This document shows, one piece after another, positions 19,247 to 27,708 of a DNA stretch of 64,000 nt. Below the pieces are notes generated by a model. The model saw only the letters and a list, made by a program, of their open reading frames with translations, had not been told where the DNA came from and did no database searches. Origin of the DNA: Klebsiella pneumoniae (lineage in GTDB: Bacteria > Myxococcota_A > UBA796 > GCA-2862545); the NCBI GenBank assembly GCA_945861065.1, contig CAMASI010000008.1, positions 18,339 to 82,338 of the forward strand, in the 5' to 3' direction. Position 1 is the first letter of the stretch. Each line of letters begins with the position of its first letter. The position numbers were made by a program, and so were the translations under genes.

Positions 19247-20442
19247 GGCGCAACCCCGCCGAGGAGGGCGTCGTCTTCGGTGGCAAGCAGGAGGGTGATT
19301 CGGGCGAGCGCGAGGTCCGCGCGGGCGGCAGCGAGTGCGGCCTGGCCGGAGAAGACCTCGCCGCGGAGAAGGATGGTGGTGACCAGGTCCAACTCCCCCG
19401 CCCTGGAACCGGCCTCGATCGACGCGAGCGCTGCGAGGGCGTCCTCGTGGGTCGCCGGCACCGCTGACATGGTGGTGACCGCGCTCGCGTTCGCGGCAGA
19501 CGCGGTGCGGACGTCGGCGTCGGCGCGGGCAATGGCGGCTGTGAGACGGGCATTCGCCACGCTGACGTCGCCTCTTGCTACGGCGATCGCAGCGCCGTTC
19601 TGGTGCCATAGGGGAACCGTGATGCCGACCGCCGGGCCGGCGGTGACGGTGCTCCCTTCCACTTCGTAGAAGGCACCCAGGGAGAGTGCCGGAAACGCGG
19701 CGGCGTGTTCTCGGAAAGCGGCCGCCTCGGCCGCACGAAGTTCTTGGCGGGCCGCAACCACGTCGGACCGCTCCTCGACCGCCATGGCCTCCGGAAGGGG
19801 CGCCGCGTCGAGCGGGTCGGCAACGAGGTCGTCCCCGACCACCGGTCGGCCGGCGAGTGTGGAAAGGCGGGCGAAGGACGCGGCCTCCTCGGCGCCTACT
19901 GCGAGGAACTCGCCTGCTGCCGTCGCCTGCGCCAGGCGGGCGAGCCGCAATTCGAGGTCGGACGATTCTCCGACGCGGACCCGCGCTTCGGTCGCCGCGA
20001 GTTGGTGCGACGCCAGGTCAAAGCCCGCTTTCGCGAAGCCTGCGGTCTGGTGGGCGAGGACCGCTTCGACATAGGCGGCACGGGTGTCAGCGGCGACTTC
20101 GAGGCGCGCGCGCCGGACTCCCGCCTCGGCGGCGCTCCTCCGGGCGCGGGCGCTTCGGTGGTCCGCAAGGCCTTCGCCCGTGATGGACAAGGCCTGCGAA
20201 ACGGAAGCGTCCAACCGGTCGCCGATGACGGCCCAGCCGCCCTCCACCTCGGGGTTCTCCCGAAAAAAGGACGATTGGCGGACATTGCCGCTCGCCGCTG
20301 TCAGCTCAGCCTGGGCAACGGCGAGGTCGGGATTGGAAGAAAGGGCCGCGGCGACGGCGTCGTCGGGCGAAAGGGACGCGGCAAGCGCGCCCCCGCACAA
20401 GAGGTACGACAAGGTGGCTCCGAACAGATGAGGGACCAGCAT
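19243..20442 (-). CDS. czcC: TolC-family outer membrane efflux protein, CzcC type
   Basis: The 399-residue protein has a signal peptide (LFGATLSYLLCGGALA), then SPDDAVAAALSSNPDLAVAQ, the standard opening of an OEP/TolC subunit. The middle is long Ala/Glu-rich helices and a GAFYEVEGSTVTAGPAVGIT strand region with the two-fold repeat of TolC proteins. It is the outer-membrane channel of this pump. ATG 20442 is chosen; GTG 20460 is an alternative. Confidence 0.88.
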   Translation of the reverse strand: MLVPHLFGATLSYLLCGGALAASLSPDDAVAAALSSNPDLAVAQAELTAASGNVRQSSFFRENPEVEGGWAVIGDRLDASVSQALSITGEGLADHRSARARRSAAEAGVRRARLEVAADTRAAYVEAVLAHQTAGFAKAGFDLASHQLAATEARVRVGESSDLELRLARLAQATAAGEFLAVGAEEAASFARLSTLAGRPVVGDDLVADPLDAAPLPEAMAVEERSDVVAARQELRAAEAAAFREHAAAFPALSLGAFYEVEGSTVTAGPAVGITVPLWHQNGAAIAVARGDVSVANARLTAAIARADADVRTASAANASAVTTMSAVPATHEDALAALASIEAGSRAGELDLVTTILLRGEVFSGQAALAAARADLALARITLLLATEDDALLGGVAP

Positions 20443-20492
20443 GATGCCGGCTGGGCGCACACGACGGCGTGCACGCAGGACTCACGCGTCGG

Positions 20493-20876
20493 TCAGGCGT
20501 TCGGAGGGGGTGTCGGGGGCGCATTCGCGCCGACAGCGCGTTGGGTGTCGTTCGACGAAGGGGTCCGGCCGACGGCGGCGTAGCGCACCGGGTCCGGTTC
20601 CAGCATGAGGGTGAGCCACTGCTCAGCGGCTGGGCTCTGACTGAAGCTGGCCAAGGCGATGCTCTGGCTCTCGTGGCAAGGGCAGTGGTGCTGGAGCGGG
20701 GTGCAGCCGTGTTCGGCCGCGAGGGCGTCGTGCTCGCCGGCCACTGAGTGCGCGGCGTGCCCATGGGCGATCCGCTCGACAAGCTGTTCCAGAGCGCCGT
20801 TCGCGCCAGGCACCAAGCCGAGAACCCCGACCAGAAGGAAGAGAGTACGGAAGAGTCGACGGACCACGATGGTCAT
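20493..20876 (-). CDS. small secreted His/Cys-rich protein, first gene of the metal efflux operon
   Basis: The 127-residue protein has a signal peptide (RRLFRTLFLLVGVLGLVPGANG) and a His-rich segment (RIAHGHAAHS, GEHD) followed by EHGCTPLQHHCPCHES. The Cys and His spacing strongly suggests metal binding. The C-terminus is Pro-rich. Its position ahead of czcC suggests a periplasmic metal sensor, chaperone or buffer, which is inference. The start ATG 20876 follows the previous gene by 47 bases. Confidence 0.75.
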   Translation of the reverse strand: MTIVVRRLFRTLFLLVGVLGLVPGANGALEQLVERIAHGHAAHSVAGEHDALAAEHGCTPLQHHCPCHESQSIALASFSQSPAAEQWLTLMLEPDPVRYAAVGRTPSSNDTQRAVGANAPPTPPPNA

Positions 20877-20923
20877 TCGGTACCCTGCGTCCAGCCCCAA
20901 CGCAACGGTTCGTTCGGTGCCAC

Positions 20924-22228
20924 TTAAGGCAGAACCGCGGCTCCCCAACCTAAACCCTCGGCGTTGGGGTCTGGGGGTGTCACGGGCCGCGCCATGGGCG
21001 GGTCGTCGCCTCGAACCACCGATGCCAGCGCGACGAGCAGTTCCCCCGCGGTCCACAACCGGTCACCCACGGGCATCGCTGCTGGAATCTCCGTAGGAGC
21101 GGCTCCGACAAACTCGTGGATGACGGCGGACAACGCGGCCGGGTCAATCGCCAAGGGTCCCGTCAACGTCGCAGGTGCATCGGAGCGCGGTCCTGCGAGT
21201 GCTCCCAGCCGCACCATGTCACCCTCCGCCCGCCCGGCGACGACCAAAGCAAAGGCCTGAAACGCCTCGGAAAGCGACAAGTCACCGGGCAACACGCGGG
21301 GCAAGGCGTCGATTTCGATCAGCGCAGCGGCCGCCAATTGGATGTCGCTCAACCCTACGAGACGGCCTCCCAGGTCCGTCGCCTCCGGGGCTTGCGCCAA
21401 CTGTCCGGGGCGCCTAAATCCCACCATGGCGGATTTCTGAGCGGTCGACGCGGAGACGACACCCACACCGGCAGGCGCGAGCACCTCGTCCAACCAACGG
21501 GCAAACACCTCTGCCTCCTCGGCTTGGCCGTGGTCGTCCAACCCCAAGCGGACGATCGGTGTGCCCGGGATCCGGGAGGCACCATGCAGGGACTGTGCGG
21601 CCCGATCTGCCATCAGCGGCGTGAACGGACCCAAATCATAGGCGCGACCGCAAGGCCCTGCCCACGGGCCTGCCATCAAGATGGCCGTGACGCGCGGTTG
21701 CCCGTCAAAGACCATGCCGAGCCTCGGGGTCGGGGTCGCTGGACCCGCGGTGGTCAGAATGGCTCGAAACCCCGCGCGGGACAGGTGGCTCTCTTGCACC
21801 TTTCCCCAAGCATCGGTGACGACGGCGCGCACCCGTCCGTCGACCGCTTGCTCCACCGCTTTGCGGCGTTTGCGCAAAGGACCGTCGACCGCGTACGGGT
21901 CGGTGGACACCTCGCTGTCGTCGATTCGGACCGCCACTTCGTGGCCTGCCAGAACGGCTTGGGAGCCGAGCGAAACTGCGGCGTCGGTCAGCTGTTGACC
22001 TTGGGCGGGCAAATCGATCACCAGGGTTCCCGCGAGGCCGCGCGCGCTCAAGGCAGCGAGGATGCCCTGGACCAGCGCCGGGTCTCCGTCCTGGTACCGA
22101 ATCTCGACCACGAGATCGACGACACCGACGGCGGGCGGGAGCGGGTGGTGAAACGGGGCGTCGGCCGCGGCCTCCACCACGCATTCCGATGCGGCCAACG
22201 CAAGCGCTGCGAAGGTCGAGACGATCAT
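20924..22228 (-). CDS. exported protein with degenerate polysaccharide-deacetylase-like N-terminal half
   Basis: The 434-residue protein has a signal peptide (MIVSTFAALALAASE). Residues about 30-250 have the rhythm of a NodB-type barrel (LVVEIRYQDGDPALVQGILA; GLAGTLVIDL; VLAGHEVAVRI; FRAILTTAG), but the TFDDG and H-x3-H metal-ligand motifs are not present, so deacetylase activity is unlikely. The C-terminal half (LSEAFQAFALVVAG; ALSAVIHEFVGAAPTEIP; WTAGELLVALASVV) resembles pseudomurein-binding-type repeats, as in some cell-wall proteins. ATG overlaps the rimI stop. Confidence 0.55.
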   Translation of the reverse strand: MIVSTFAALALAASECVVEAAADAPFHHPLPPAVGVVDLVVEIRYQDGDPALVQGILAALSARGLAGTLVIDLPAQGQQLTDAAVSLGSQAVLAGHEVAVRIDDSEVSTDPYAVDGPLRKRRKAVEQAVDGRVRAVVTDAWGKVQESHLSRAGFRAILTTAGPATPTPRLGMVFDGQPRVTAILMAGPWAGPCGRAYDLGPFTPLMADRAAQSLHGASRIPGTPIVRLGLDDHGQAEEAEVFARWLDEVLAPAGVGVVSASTAQKSAMVGFRRPGQLAQAPEATDLGGRLVGLSDIQLAAAALIEIDALPRVLPGDLSLSEAFQAFALVVAGRAEGDMVRLGALAGPRSDAPATLTGPLAIDPAALSAVIHEFVGAAPTEIPAAMPVGDRLWTAGELLVALASVVRGDDPPMARPVTPPDPNAEGLGWGAAVLP

Positions 22229-22653
22229 GAAGACTCCCAGATGAGGTGGGCTGCGTCCGCACCGTCGGCGTAGTAGCCGAGCCTGATACCGACGGTGCGC
22301 CAGCCCATCGACTCGTACAGTGCACGCGCCGCGTCATTGCCGGCCCGAACTTCTAGAAAGGCCTTGGTCACGCCGCAAGCGTTCCAGTCAGTAACGGCCG
22401 CGAGCAGAAGCGCCCGCGCCAAGCCCCGTCGACGAGCGGAAACGTCCACAACGAGGTCGAGAATGCTGCATTCGTCGGCGGCGATGGCGACGAGCAGGAC
22501 CCCGGCGAGACGACCCTCGTGCTCGGCGACAAAGCTGCGAGTTGCGGGCGCGTCGAGCGTTCCGTACACCGACAGCGCACTCCATCCGGCGCCATGGTGC
22601 CGAACAAGGTGCGCGATAGAAGCGCGGTCGCCGTCGGAAGCCAGTCGGATCAC
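22225..22653 (-). CDS. GNAT acetyltransferase, RimI-like
   Basis: The 142-residue single-domain acetyltransferase has the acetyl-CoA loop ARRRGLARALL and the RimI-like finish EVRAGNDAARALYESMGWRT...RLGYY. RimI acetylates the N-terminus of ribosomal protein S18, and related GNATs act on other substrates. The GTG start at 22653 overlaps the previous stop (GTGA). The assignment to RimI proper rather than another GNAT is not certain. Confidence 0.75.
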   Translation of the reverse strand: MIRLASDGDRASIAHLVRHHGAGWSALSVYGTLDAPATRSFVAEHEGRLAGVLLVAIAADECSILDLVVDVSARRRGLARALLLAAVTDWNACGVTKAFLEVRAGNDAARALYESMGWRTVGIRLGYYADGADAAHLIWESS

Positions 22654-23147
22654 GGGCGCGGCTCTACCCGACGGACAGCAGCAGACGCCACCAAATCCGC
22701 GATGACGCCGCTGGCGGTCGCTACTTGGCGGTCGCGGGGGAGCCCGCTCACTTGGCGATCGATCCAGCGAGACACGATCAGGCGCCGGCGCGTCCAAACG
22801 AAAAGGCCCGCTTCGTCCAAGCCAAAACGGTCTAGGAACGCCGCCCATTCTGCGGTGCCTTGGAAACCAAGTCGCACCCGCTCGACTTCGGCCCTCAACA
22901 GGTCGTCCGAAGGCTGGTTGAGTGCAATGCGTTCGGCAGCGTGTCGAACGGCGGCTCGGTGAATCGCCCGGTCCAAGGGGTCAGACCCGAGGCCGGGATC
23001 GATGTACCCGAGCCGAGCATCGAGTTCGGCGTCGAATGCGACTTCGCTCTCGAGTACCGGCTGCCCATCCACGACCGCGACGACACGGTCAATGACGTCC
23101 GCGGCGAGCGCGTGTTCAACAACGACGAGATCGAGGGTCCACAGCAT
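22650..23147 (-). CDS. SurA N-terminal-domain-like protein
   Basis: The 165-residue protein begins, after a weak signal sequence, with DVIDRVVAVVDGQPVLESEV, the usual opening of SurA-type periplasmic chaperones. It then has an all-helical region ending at about residue 160. There is no parvulin (PPIase) domain, so it is a short SurA_N-only protein that may aid folding of outer-membrane proteins. Its ATG (bases 23147-23145) overlaps the ATG of the divergent ABC gene in the palindrome CATG. Confidence 0.6.
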   Translation of the reverse strand: MLWTLDLVVVEHALAADVIDRVVAVVDGQPVLESEVAFDAELDARLGYIDPGLGSDPLDRAIHRAAVRHAAERIALNQPSDDLLRAEVERVRLGFQGTAEWAAFLDRFGLDEAGLFVWTRRRLIVSRWIDRQVSGLPRDRQVATASGVIADLVASAAVRRVEPRP

Positions 23148-24093
23148 GGCGCAAGCGGGATATCCGGCACTGGCCGTGATCGAAGCCAGATCCCTGACCA
23201 AACGTTTTGAAGCCGTCGTCGCCGTGGACGGAATTGACCTGTCCGTTGGGAGCCACGGGATCGTCGGATTCTTGGGACCCAACGGCGCGGGGAAGACCAC
23301 AACGATGCGCTTGTTGACGGGCTACCTCCCGGCGACGAGTGGCACCGCGGTGGTCTGTGGCCACGACGTGTTCGAGGACCCCATCGCTGTGAAAGCCCGC
23401 GTCGGGTACCTGCCCGAGGCGCCCCCGCTCTATCCTGAGCTTACCGTTGGCGAATACCTGGCGTTTGTGGCGGAAATACGAGGTGTGGCTAGCGGTGCCG
23501 TAGCACGAACCGTAGGTTTGGCGATGGAGCGGGTGGGGCTGAGCGGCTGGGAGCGCAAGCTGACCGGAGCGCTGTCGAAGGGGTACCGGCAGCGCGTAGG
23601 CTTGGCGCAGGCGATCTTGCACAACCCGCCGCTACTCATCCTCGATGAGCCGACGTCGGGCTTGGACCCGGCCCAATTGCCGGCGATTCGGCGTCTCATT
23701 CAAGACTTGGCCGTGGACCGCGTTGTCCTGTTGTCCACGCACATATTGCCGGAAGTGGAAGCCCTGTGCGAAAGGGTTGTGTTGGTGAACAAGGGCAAGA
23801 TCGCCGGCGACGGGACCGTGCAAGAACTGGCCGAGAAGACGGGGCGCGGCGCGTGGACGGAGTTGCATGTGATGGGCGACCCGGCGGAGGCCTCTGGCAG
23901 AATTGCGGCACTGGCTTCTGTGACGCGTGTGACCCCGTTGGGTGGTGGTCGTTTTCGTGTCGAGGGCGGCGCTCACGCGGCTGCCGACGCCGTGTTCGCC
24001 TGTGTCTCCGCCGGTTGGCGCGTGCCGGTGGCGGCGCCGCGCGTGGCCACACTCGAAGACGTGTTCTTAGCGTTGGTCGGAGGTGAGACGTGA
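23146..24093 (+). CDS. gldA: ABC transporter ATP-binding protein, GldA-like
   Basis: The 315-residue ATPase has Walker A (GPNGAGKTT), the signature ALSKGYRQRVGLAQAI, Walker B (LLILDEPTSGLDP) and an H-loop (LSTHILPEVE). The C-terminal roughly 80 residues are the extra domain common in GldA/CcmA-type exporters. Together with the next three genes it matches the gliding-motility-associated ABC module (GldA, GldF, GldG), which is widespread and not proof of gliding. The start is either ATG 23146 or GTG 23176, and neither has a strong ribosome site. Confidence 0.85.
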   Translation: MAQAGYPALAVIEARSLTKRFEAVVAVDGIDLSVGSHGIVGFLGPNGAGKTTTMRLLTGYLPATSGTAVVCGHDVFEDPIAVKARVGYLPEAPPLYPELTVGEYLAFVAEIRGVASGAVARTVGLAMERVGLSGWERKLTGALSKGYRQRVGLAQAILHNPPLLILDEPTSGLDPAQLPAIRRLIQDLAVDRVVLLSTHILPEVEALCERVVLVNKGKIAGDGTVQELAEKTGRGAWTELHVMGDPAEASGRIAALASVTRVTPLGGGRFRVEGGAHAAADAVFACVSAGWRVPVAAPRVATLEDVFLALVGGET

Positions 24094-24818
24094 ACGGACC
24101 TGGCTTTCGCCTTGCGGCGTGGGCCGTGCTCAAGAAGGAGCTGCGGGTCTTATTTCTTTCCCCGTTGGCAACGGTCTTTCTCACGGCCTGGTTGCTTTTG
24201 GGTGGCCTTTTTTTCTATCTCGGGGTCGCACTGACGGGTGAAGCGTCCCTTCGCGGCACGATGGCGAACCTCGGCGTGACGCTGTTGTTCTGTGTGCCGC
24301 TCGTGACGATGCGTTCGTTCGCCGAAGAACAGCGCTCTGGAACGCTCGAACTCTTGCTCACTGCGCCTGTTCCCCTTGGGGCGCTCATCGTCGGCAAATG
24401 GGCGGCCGTTGCGGTCCTGAACTCGGTCCTGCTTGGGTTTGCCTGCATTTGGGGCCTGCTGCTCGTCATCTACGGCGACCCGGATTTGGGCGTGCTGTTC
24501 ACCAGCTACGTCGGCTTGTGGTTGTGCGCGGGCACCTTCGCGGCGGCCGGTTTGTTCGCGTCGTCGTTGACGAAGGACCAAATGGTTGCGGGTGTGGTTG
24601 CCGTACTGATGCTGCTGCCGTCGTGGCTTGCAAGCGCGGCGCGCGACCTTGCGCCAGAGGCGTGGCTACCCGTGCTCGACCGCTTGTCCTTCACGGAGCA
24701 CTTGAGGAGTTTTGCTCAGGGTGTGGTGGACTCCGCCGACTTGGCTTGGTTCGCGGGCGTGACCTTCGTCTTCTTGTTTTTGACCTGGCGTTCGTTGGAA
24801 TCGCGGAGGTGGAGGTGA
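24090..24818 (+). CDS. gldF: ABC transporter permease, GldF-like
   Basis: The 242-residue membrane protein has about six hydrophobic segments. Its family features are LKKELRVLFLSPLATVFLT, PLVTMRSFAEEQRSGTLELL and TAPVPLGALIVGKWAA, the conserved cytoplasmic loop of ABC-2 permeases. The GTG start overlaps the ATPase stop as GTGA. Confidence 0.88.
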   Translation: MNGPGFRLAAWAVLKKELRVLFLSPLATVFLTAWLLLGGLFFYLGVALTGEASLRGTMANLGVTLLFCVPLVTMRSFAEEQRSGTLELLLTAPVPLGALIVGKWAAVAVLNSVLLGFACIWGLLLVIYGDPDLGVLFTSYVGLWLCAGTFAAAGLFASSLTKDQMVAGVVAVLMLLPSWLASAARDLAPEAWLPVLDRLSFTEHLRSFAQGVVDSADLAWFAGVTFVFLFLTWRSLESRRWR

Positions 24819-26260
24819 GCCAGGGATTGCAGAGGCGCTTTGCGACTGGCCTCAATGCGGTGTTGGTGGGGGCATTGGTCGTGGCTGTCACGGCGACGTT
24901 GGTTGTGCTCGCCGAACGTTGGCGCTCCCGACTGGACCTCAGCCAGGATGGCGCGGCGACGTTGGCGCCCGAAACAATCGCCGCTGTTTCCCGCGTTTCT
25001 GGCAGTGGAGAATGGGTTCGGGTGACGGCATTTTCCGCACAGCGCAAGGATGCGGAGTCGTGGGAGCGCGACCGGTTGGTCCGAGACCTGTTGCGAGAGC
25101 TGCATTTGCGATCCGAGGCCGTCACCGTGCGGTTTGCCGACTTCGACCGCGATCGCTTGTTGGCGGAGTCGTTGGGCGTCGATCGGTACGGTACGGTGGT
25201 CGTCGAGAGCCGCGACGACCGGGTGGACATCATCGATCGCGAACTGTTCCGGCATCAGGGGAAAGGCAAGGAGCGTCGGGTTGAGTTCGTCGGAGAGGCG
25301 CCCATCACAGCGGCGATCGAGCAGGTCCTCGCAAAACACACCTTCAAACTCTACTCCCTCAAGGGTCACGGCGAACACGAGTTGTTCGATCGAGGGCTCG
25401 GAGAGTGGAAAGCGATGGCGACCCTCATCGATGGCCAGGGGTTCACCGTCAAGACGATCGACCTGCTGAGAGACGCGGAGGATGGCGCCGCCCCGGCCGT
25501 GCCCGACGACGCCAGTGCGGTCATCTTGCTGGGTCCAAAGGTGCAGCTCGCAGTCAGCGAGGATGCCGCGCTGCGCGAATACCTTGGGCGTGGCGGATCG
25601 ATCGGCTTCTTCCTCGACCCCGGAAACGCAGTCCCGGACCTGCTGAGCGACCTGGGCGTGGTGATCCCTACTGGGATCGTGTTGGACAAGGAAGTGGTGT
25701 ACCCGTTTGTGGACCGGCCTCTGCTTCGATACCGGAACCATCCGATTACCGCGCCGCTTGCCGCGGATGAGGCAAGCACGGTGGTGGCGCGTGCGGCTTC
25801 GATCGCCCTCACGACGCTCGATGGCATCACGGCGTCGCCTTTGCTGTCCACCGGTCGCGGAGGATGGCTCGAACGGGGCGACCTCCGTGAACCGACCTAC
25901 GACCCGAGCGAGGACGGTGAGGGCCCGGTCGACGTCGCGGTTGCGCTGCAAATTCAGCGGCCGCACCCCTTGATTCGGCATGCGCCAAGTGCGCGTGTGT
26001 TGGTGGTGGGCGACGCCGATTTGGCGAGCGACGAAGTCTTGGCAGAAGGTCCGGGAAACCCGACCTTTCTTGGAAACTCGCTCCGGTGGTTGGCGCATGC
26101 CGACGAACGAATGGGCCGTGTCGGACGACCCAGTCGGGTCCGTAGGGTGGCCTTGACGCCGGAGCAGTTGACAGTCGTTCAAGTCGCTGCCATCGGCGGC
26201 CCGGCGGGATTTGCGTTGGTATTGGGCCTCGGCATCCTCGCGGTTCGGAGGCGCTGGTGA
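24815..26260 (+). CDS. gldG: GldG-like ABC-type auxiliary protein
   Basis: The 481-residue protein has an N-terminal helix (GLNAVLVGALVVAVTATLVVL), a large extracytoplasmic GldG domain (RLDLSQDGAATLAPETIAAV at its start; YSLKGHGEHEL; a strand series around AVILLGPKVQLAVSE) and a C-terminal helix (GFALVLGLGILAVRRRW). It is thought to be the substrate-side subunit of the transporter. GTG at 24815 overlaps the permease stop and is preceded by GGAGG. Confidence 0.85.
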   Translation: MSQGLQRRFATGLNAVLVGALVVAVTATLVVLAERWRSRLDLSQDGAATLAPETIAAVSRVSGSGEWVRVTAFSAQRKDAESWERDRLVRDLLRELHLRSEAVTVRFADFDRDRLLAESLGVDRYGTVVVESRDDRVDIIDRELFRHQGKGKERRVEFVGEAPITAAIEQVLAKHTFKLYSLKGHGEHELFDRGLGEWKAMATLIDGQGFTVKTIDLLRDAEDGAAPAVPDDASAVILLGPKVQLAVSEDAALREYLGRGGSIGFFLDPGNAVPDLLSDLGVVIPTGIVLDKEVVYPFVDRPLLRYRNHPITAPLAADEASTVVARAASIALTTLDGITASPLLSTGRGGWLERGDLREPTYDPSEDGEGPVDVAVALQIQRPHPLIRHAPSARVLVVGDADLASDEVLAEGPGNPTFLGNSLRWLAHADERMGRVGRPSRVRRVALTPEQLTVVQVAAIGGPAGFALVLGLGILAVRRRW

Positions 26261-27699
26261 ACGCTACGCTGCGGCGTTTCCGAGGTGCGCTGGTGGCGCT
26301 GATCGCCCTCGGGGCCGTTGGCGCAACACTGGGCATCGTGGATGCGATGAGGCCGAAGCTGCCCACGTCAGATGAACTTAAGCCGATGTTGTATCGCTTC
26401 GAGAAGGATGATCTCGTCGGTGCCAAGATCGTGCGACCGGACCAGTCCCTCGAATTGACCAAGGTGGAGGGTGAGTGGCTGATCGCAGGTCAACCGTGGC
26501 GGCCGGCACGCTCGATGACCCGAAAAATCGCCCACCAGCTTCACGACCTGACCGCCCGCGCCGAGGTGATCGAACACGAGGAAAATCTGTCCGTGTACGG
26601 CCTAGGCGAGGACGCGATCCACGTGCTTTTGACGATGAGAGATGGCGACACGCACGAGTTTGAGGTCGGCGACCCGAATCCAACATCCGTGAGCTTTTAT
26701 ATTCGGCCCCTGCCTGCGGGTCGGGTCTTTGTCGTGAAGAAGTCCTCCATGGATTTTTGGCGGGTGGACATCGACGCCTTCCGTGAGACGAAGTTCGCAA
26801 CCTTCGACGCGGACGACGCCGTTGGAATCGACGCAACCGTGGACAGCCGCCAGTTGAGCCTGCATCGCACAGGTGAATTGACGTGGGAAATGACGGCGCC
26901 CGTGACCCAGAGGGCAAGCCGAGACGCTGCGCGGATGATGCTGGGCCGCGTGGCGGCCCTGACCGCCCAAGATGTGGTGCAAGAAGGGCGCAATGGGCTC
27001 GTGCGATTGGGCGCCGACCCCCCGAAACACATCGTGCGCATCACGATGGCGACGGGCGACTCCGTCACCCTGCACTTCGGCGACCCGATTCCGGAGACCG
27101 ACCCGAGCCAGTCATACGTCTACAGTGTAGAGGAAGACGCCGTTTTCGTGGTCAAGGATGGCCTTTTGGATGCCTACCGGAAGACCGTGGAAGAATACCG
27201 AAACGAGGTGCTATTCCCCGGAAACCATGAATGGACGGTGGAAAGGATGGTGGTTCGGCAGGGCACCGTGAACGAGTTGGCCCTCGAACGAACTTCAGAT
27301 GGTTGGCGGTGGCCAGATGGCCAATCGATTCCGGGATCTACGCCCAAGCGCGTCGCGGGCGCGGCGGCGGATCTACGAGCGGTCGGATTTCACGACGTGG
27401 TTCCAAAGGGTGCGAGCCTGGAGGTGCCTACGGCCACTGTGGTGTTGACGTTTCAGGACGGCAACACGGCGCGTGTCGACGTCGGCAGCAGTTTTGACGT
27501 CATGGTTCGTGACCGAACCGCGAAACGATCGTTTGTGCGCATTGAGGGTGACCCCACCGTCTACGAAGTCGACGGCATGCTGTCGGAGGTGTGTGCGGAC
27601 CTGTTTCGTGAGTACGGTCGCAAGACGGAGCGAGACGCAGAGAGGCACCTCGATTTGGCCCCTTCACCCCCCGTTGAGCCTGCGGCCCCGTCGGAGTAG
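26257..27699 (+). CDS. DUF4340-domain membrane-anchored protein
   Basis: The 480-residue protein has an N-terminal anchor (ALVALIALGAVGATLGIVDAM) followed by two or more DUF4340-like repeats. Each has the pattern of a small beta unit: IVRPDQSLELTKVEGEWLIA, HVLLTMRDGDTHEFEVGDPN, FVVKKSSMDFWR, and later EWTVERMVVRQGTVNELALE. Such proteins regularly follow GldG. It is probably extracytoplasmic and part of the transporter, with molecular role unknown. The start GTG overlaps the gldG stop. Confidence 0.78.
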   Translation: MNATLRRFRGALVALIALGAVGATLGIVDAMRPKLPTSDELKPMLYRFEKDDLVGAKIVRPDQSLELTKVEGEWLIAGQPWRPARSMTRKIAHQLHDLTARAEVIEHEENLSVYGLGEDAIHVLLTMRDGDTHEFEVGDPNPTSVSFYIRPLPAGRVFVVKKSSMDFWRVDIDAFRETKFATFDADDAVGIDATVDSRQLSLHRTGELTWEMTAPVTQRASRDAARMMLGRVAALTAQDVVQEGRNGLVRLGADPPKHIVRITMATGDSVTLHFGDPIPETDPSQSYVYSVEEDAVFVVKDGLLDAYRKTVEEYRNEVLFPGNHEWTVERMVVRQGTVNELALERTSDGWRWPDGQSIPGSTPKRVAGAAADLRAVGFHDVVPKGASLEVPTATVVLTFQDGNTARVDVGSSFDVMVRDRTAKRSFVRIEGDPTVYEVDGMLSEVCADLFREYGRKTERDAERHLDLAPSPPVEPAAPSE

Positions 27700-27708
27700 A
27701 GGGGCCGC

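Noticed and set aside
20924..22228. active polysaccharide deacetylase
   Set aside because: The TFDDG and metal-binding His motifs are missing, so only the fold-like similarity was kept.
24716..26182. 488-residue minus-strand frame opposite gldG
   Set aside because: No recognised segment. The plus-strand GldG product is clear and coupled to its neighbours.
23146..27699. evidence for gliding motility
   Set aside because: The GldA/F/G-DUF4340 module occurs in many non-gliding bacteria, and no other gliding gene is in the window.
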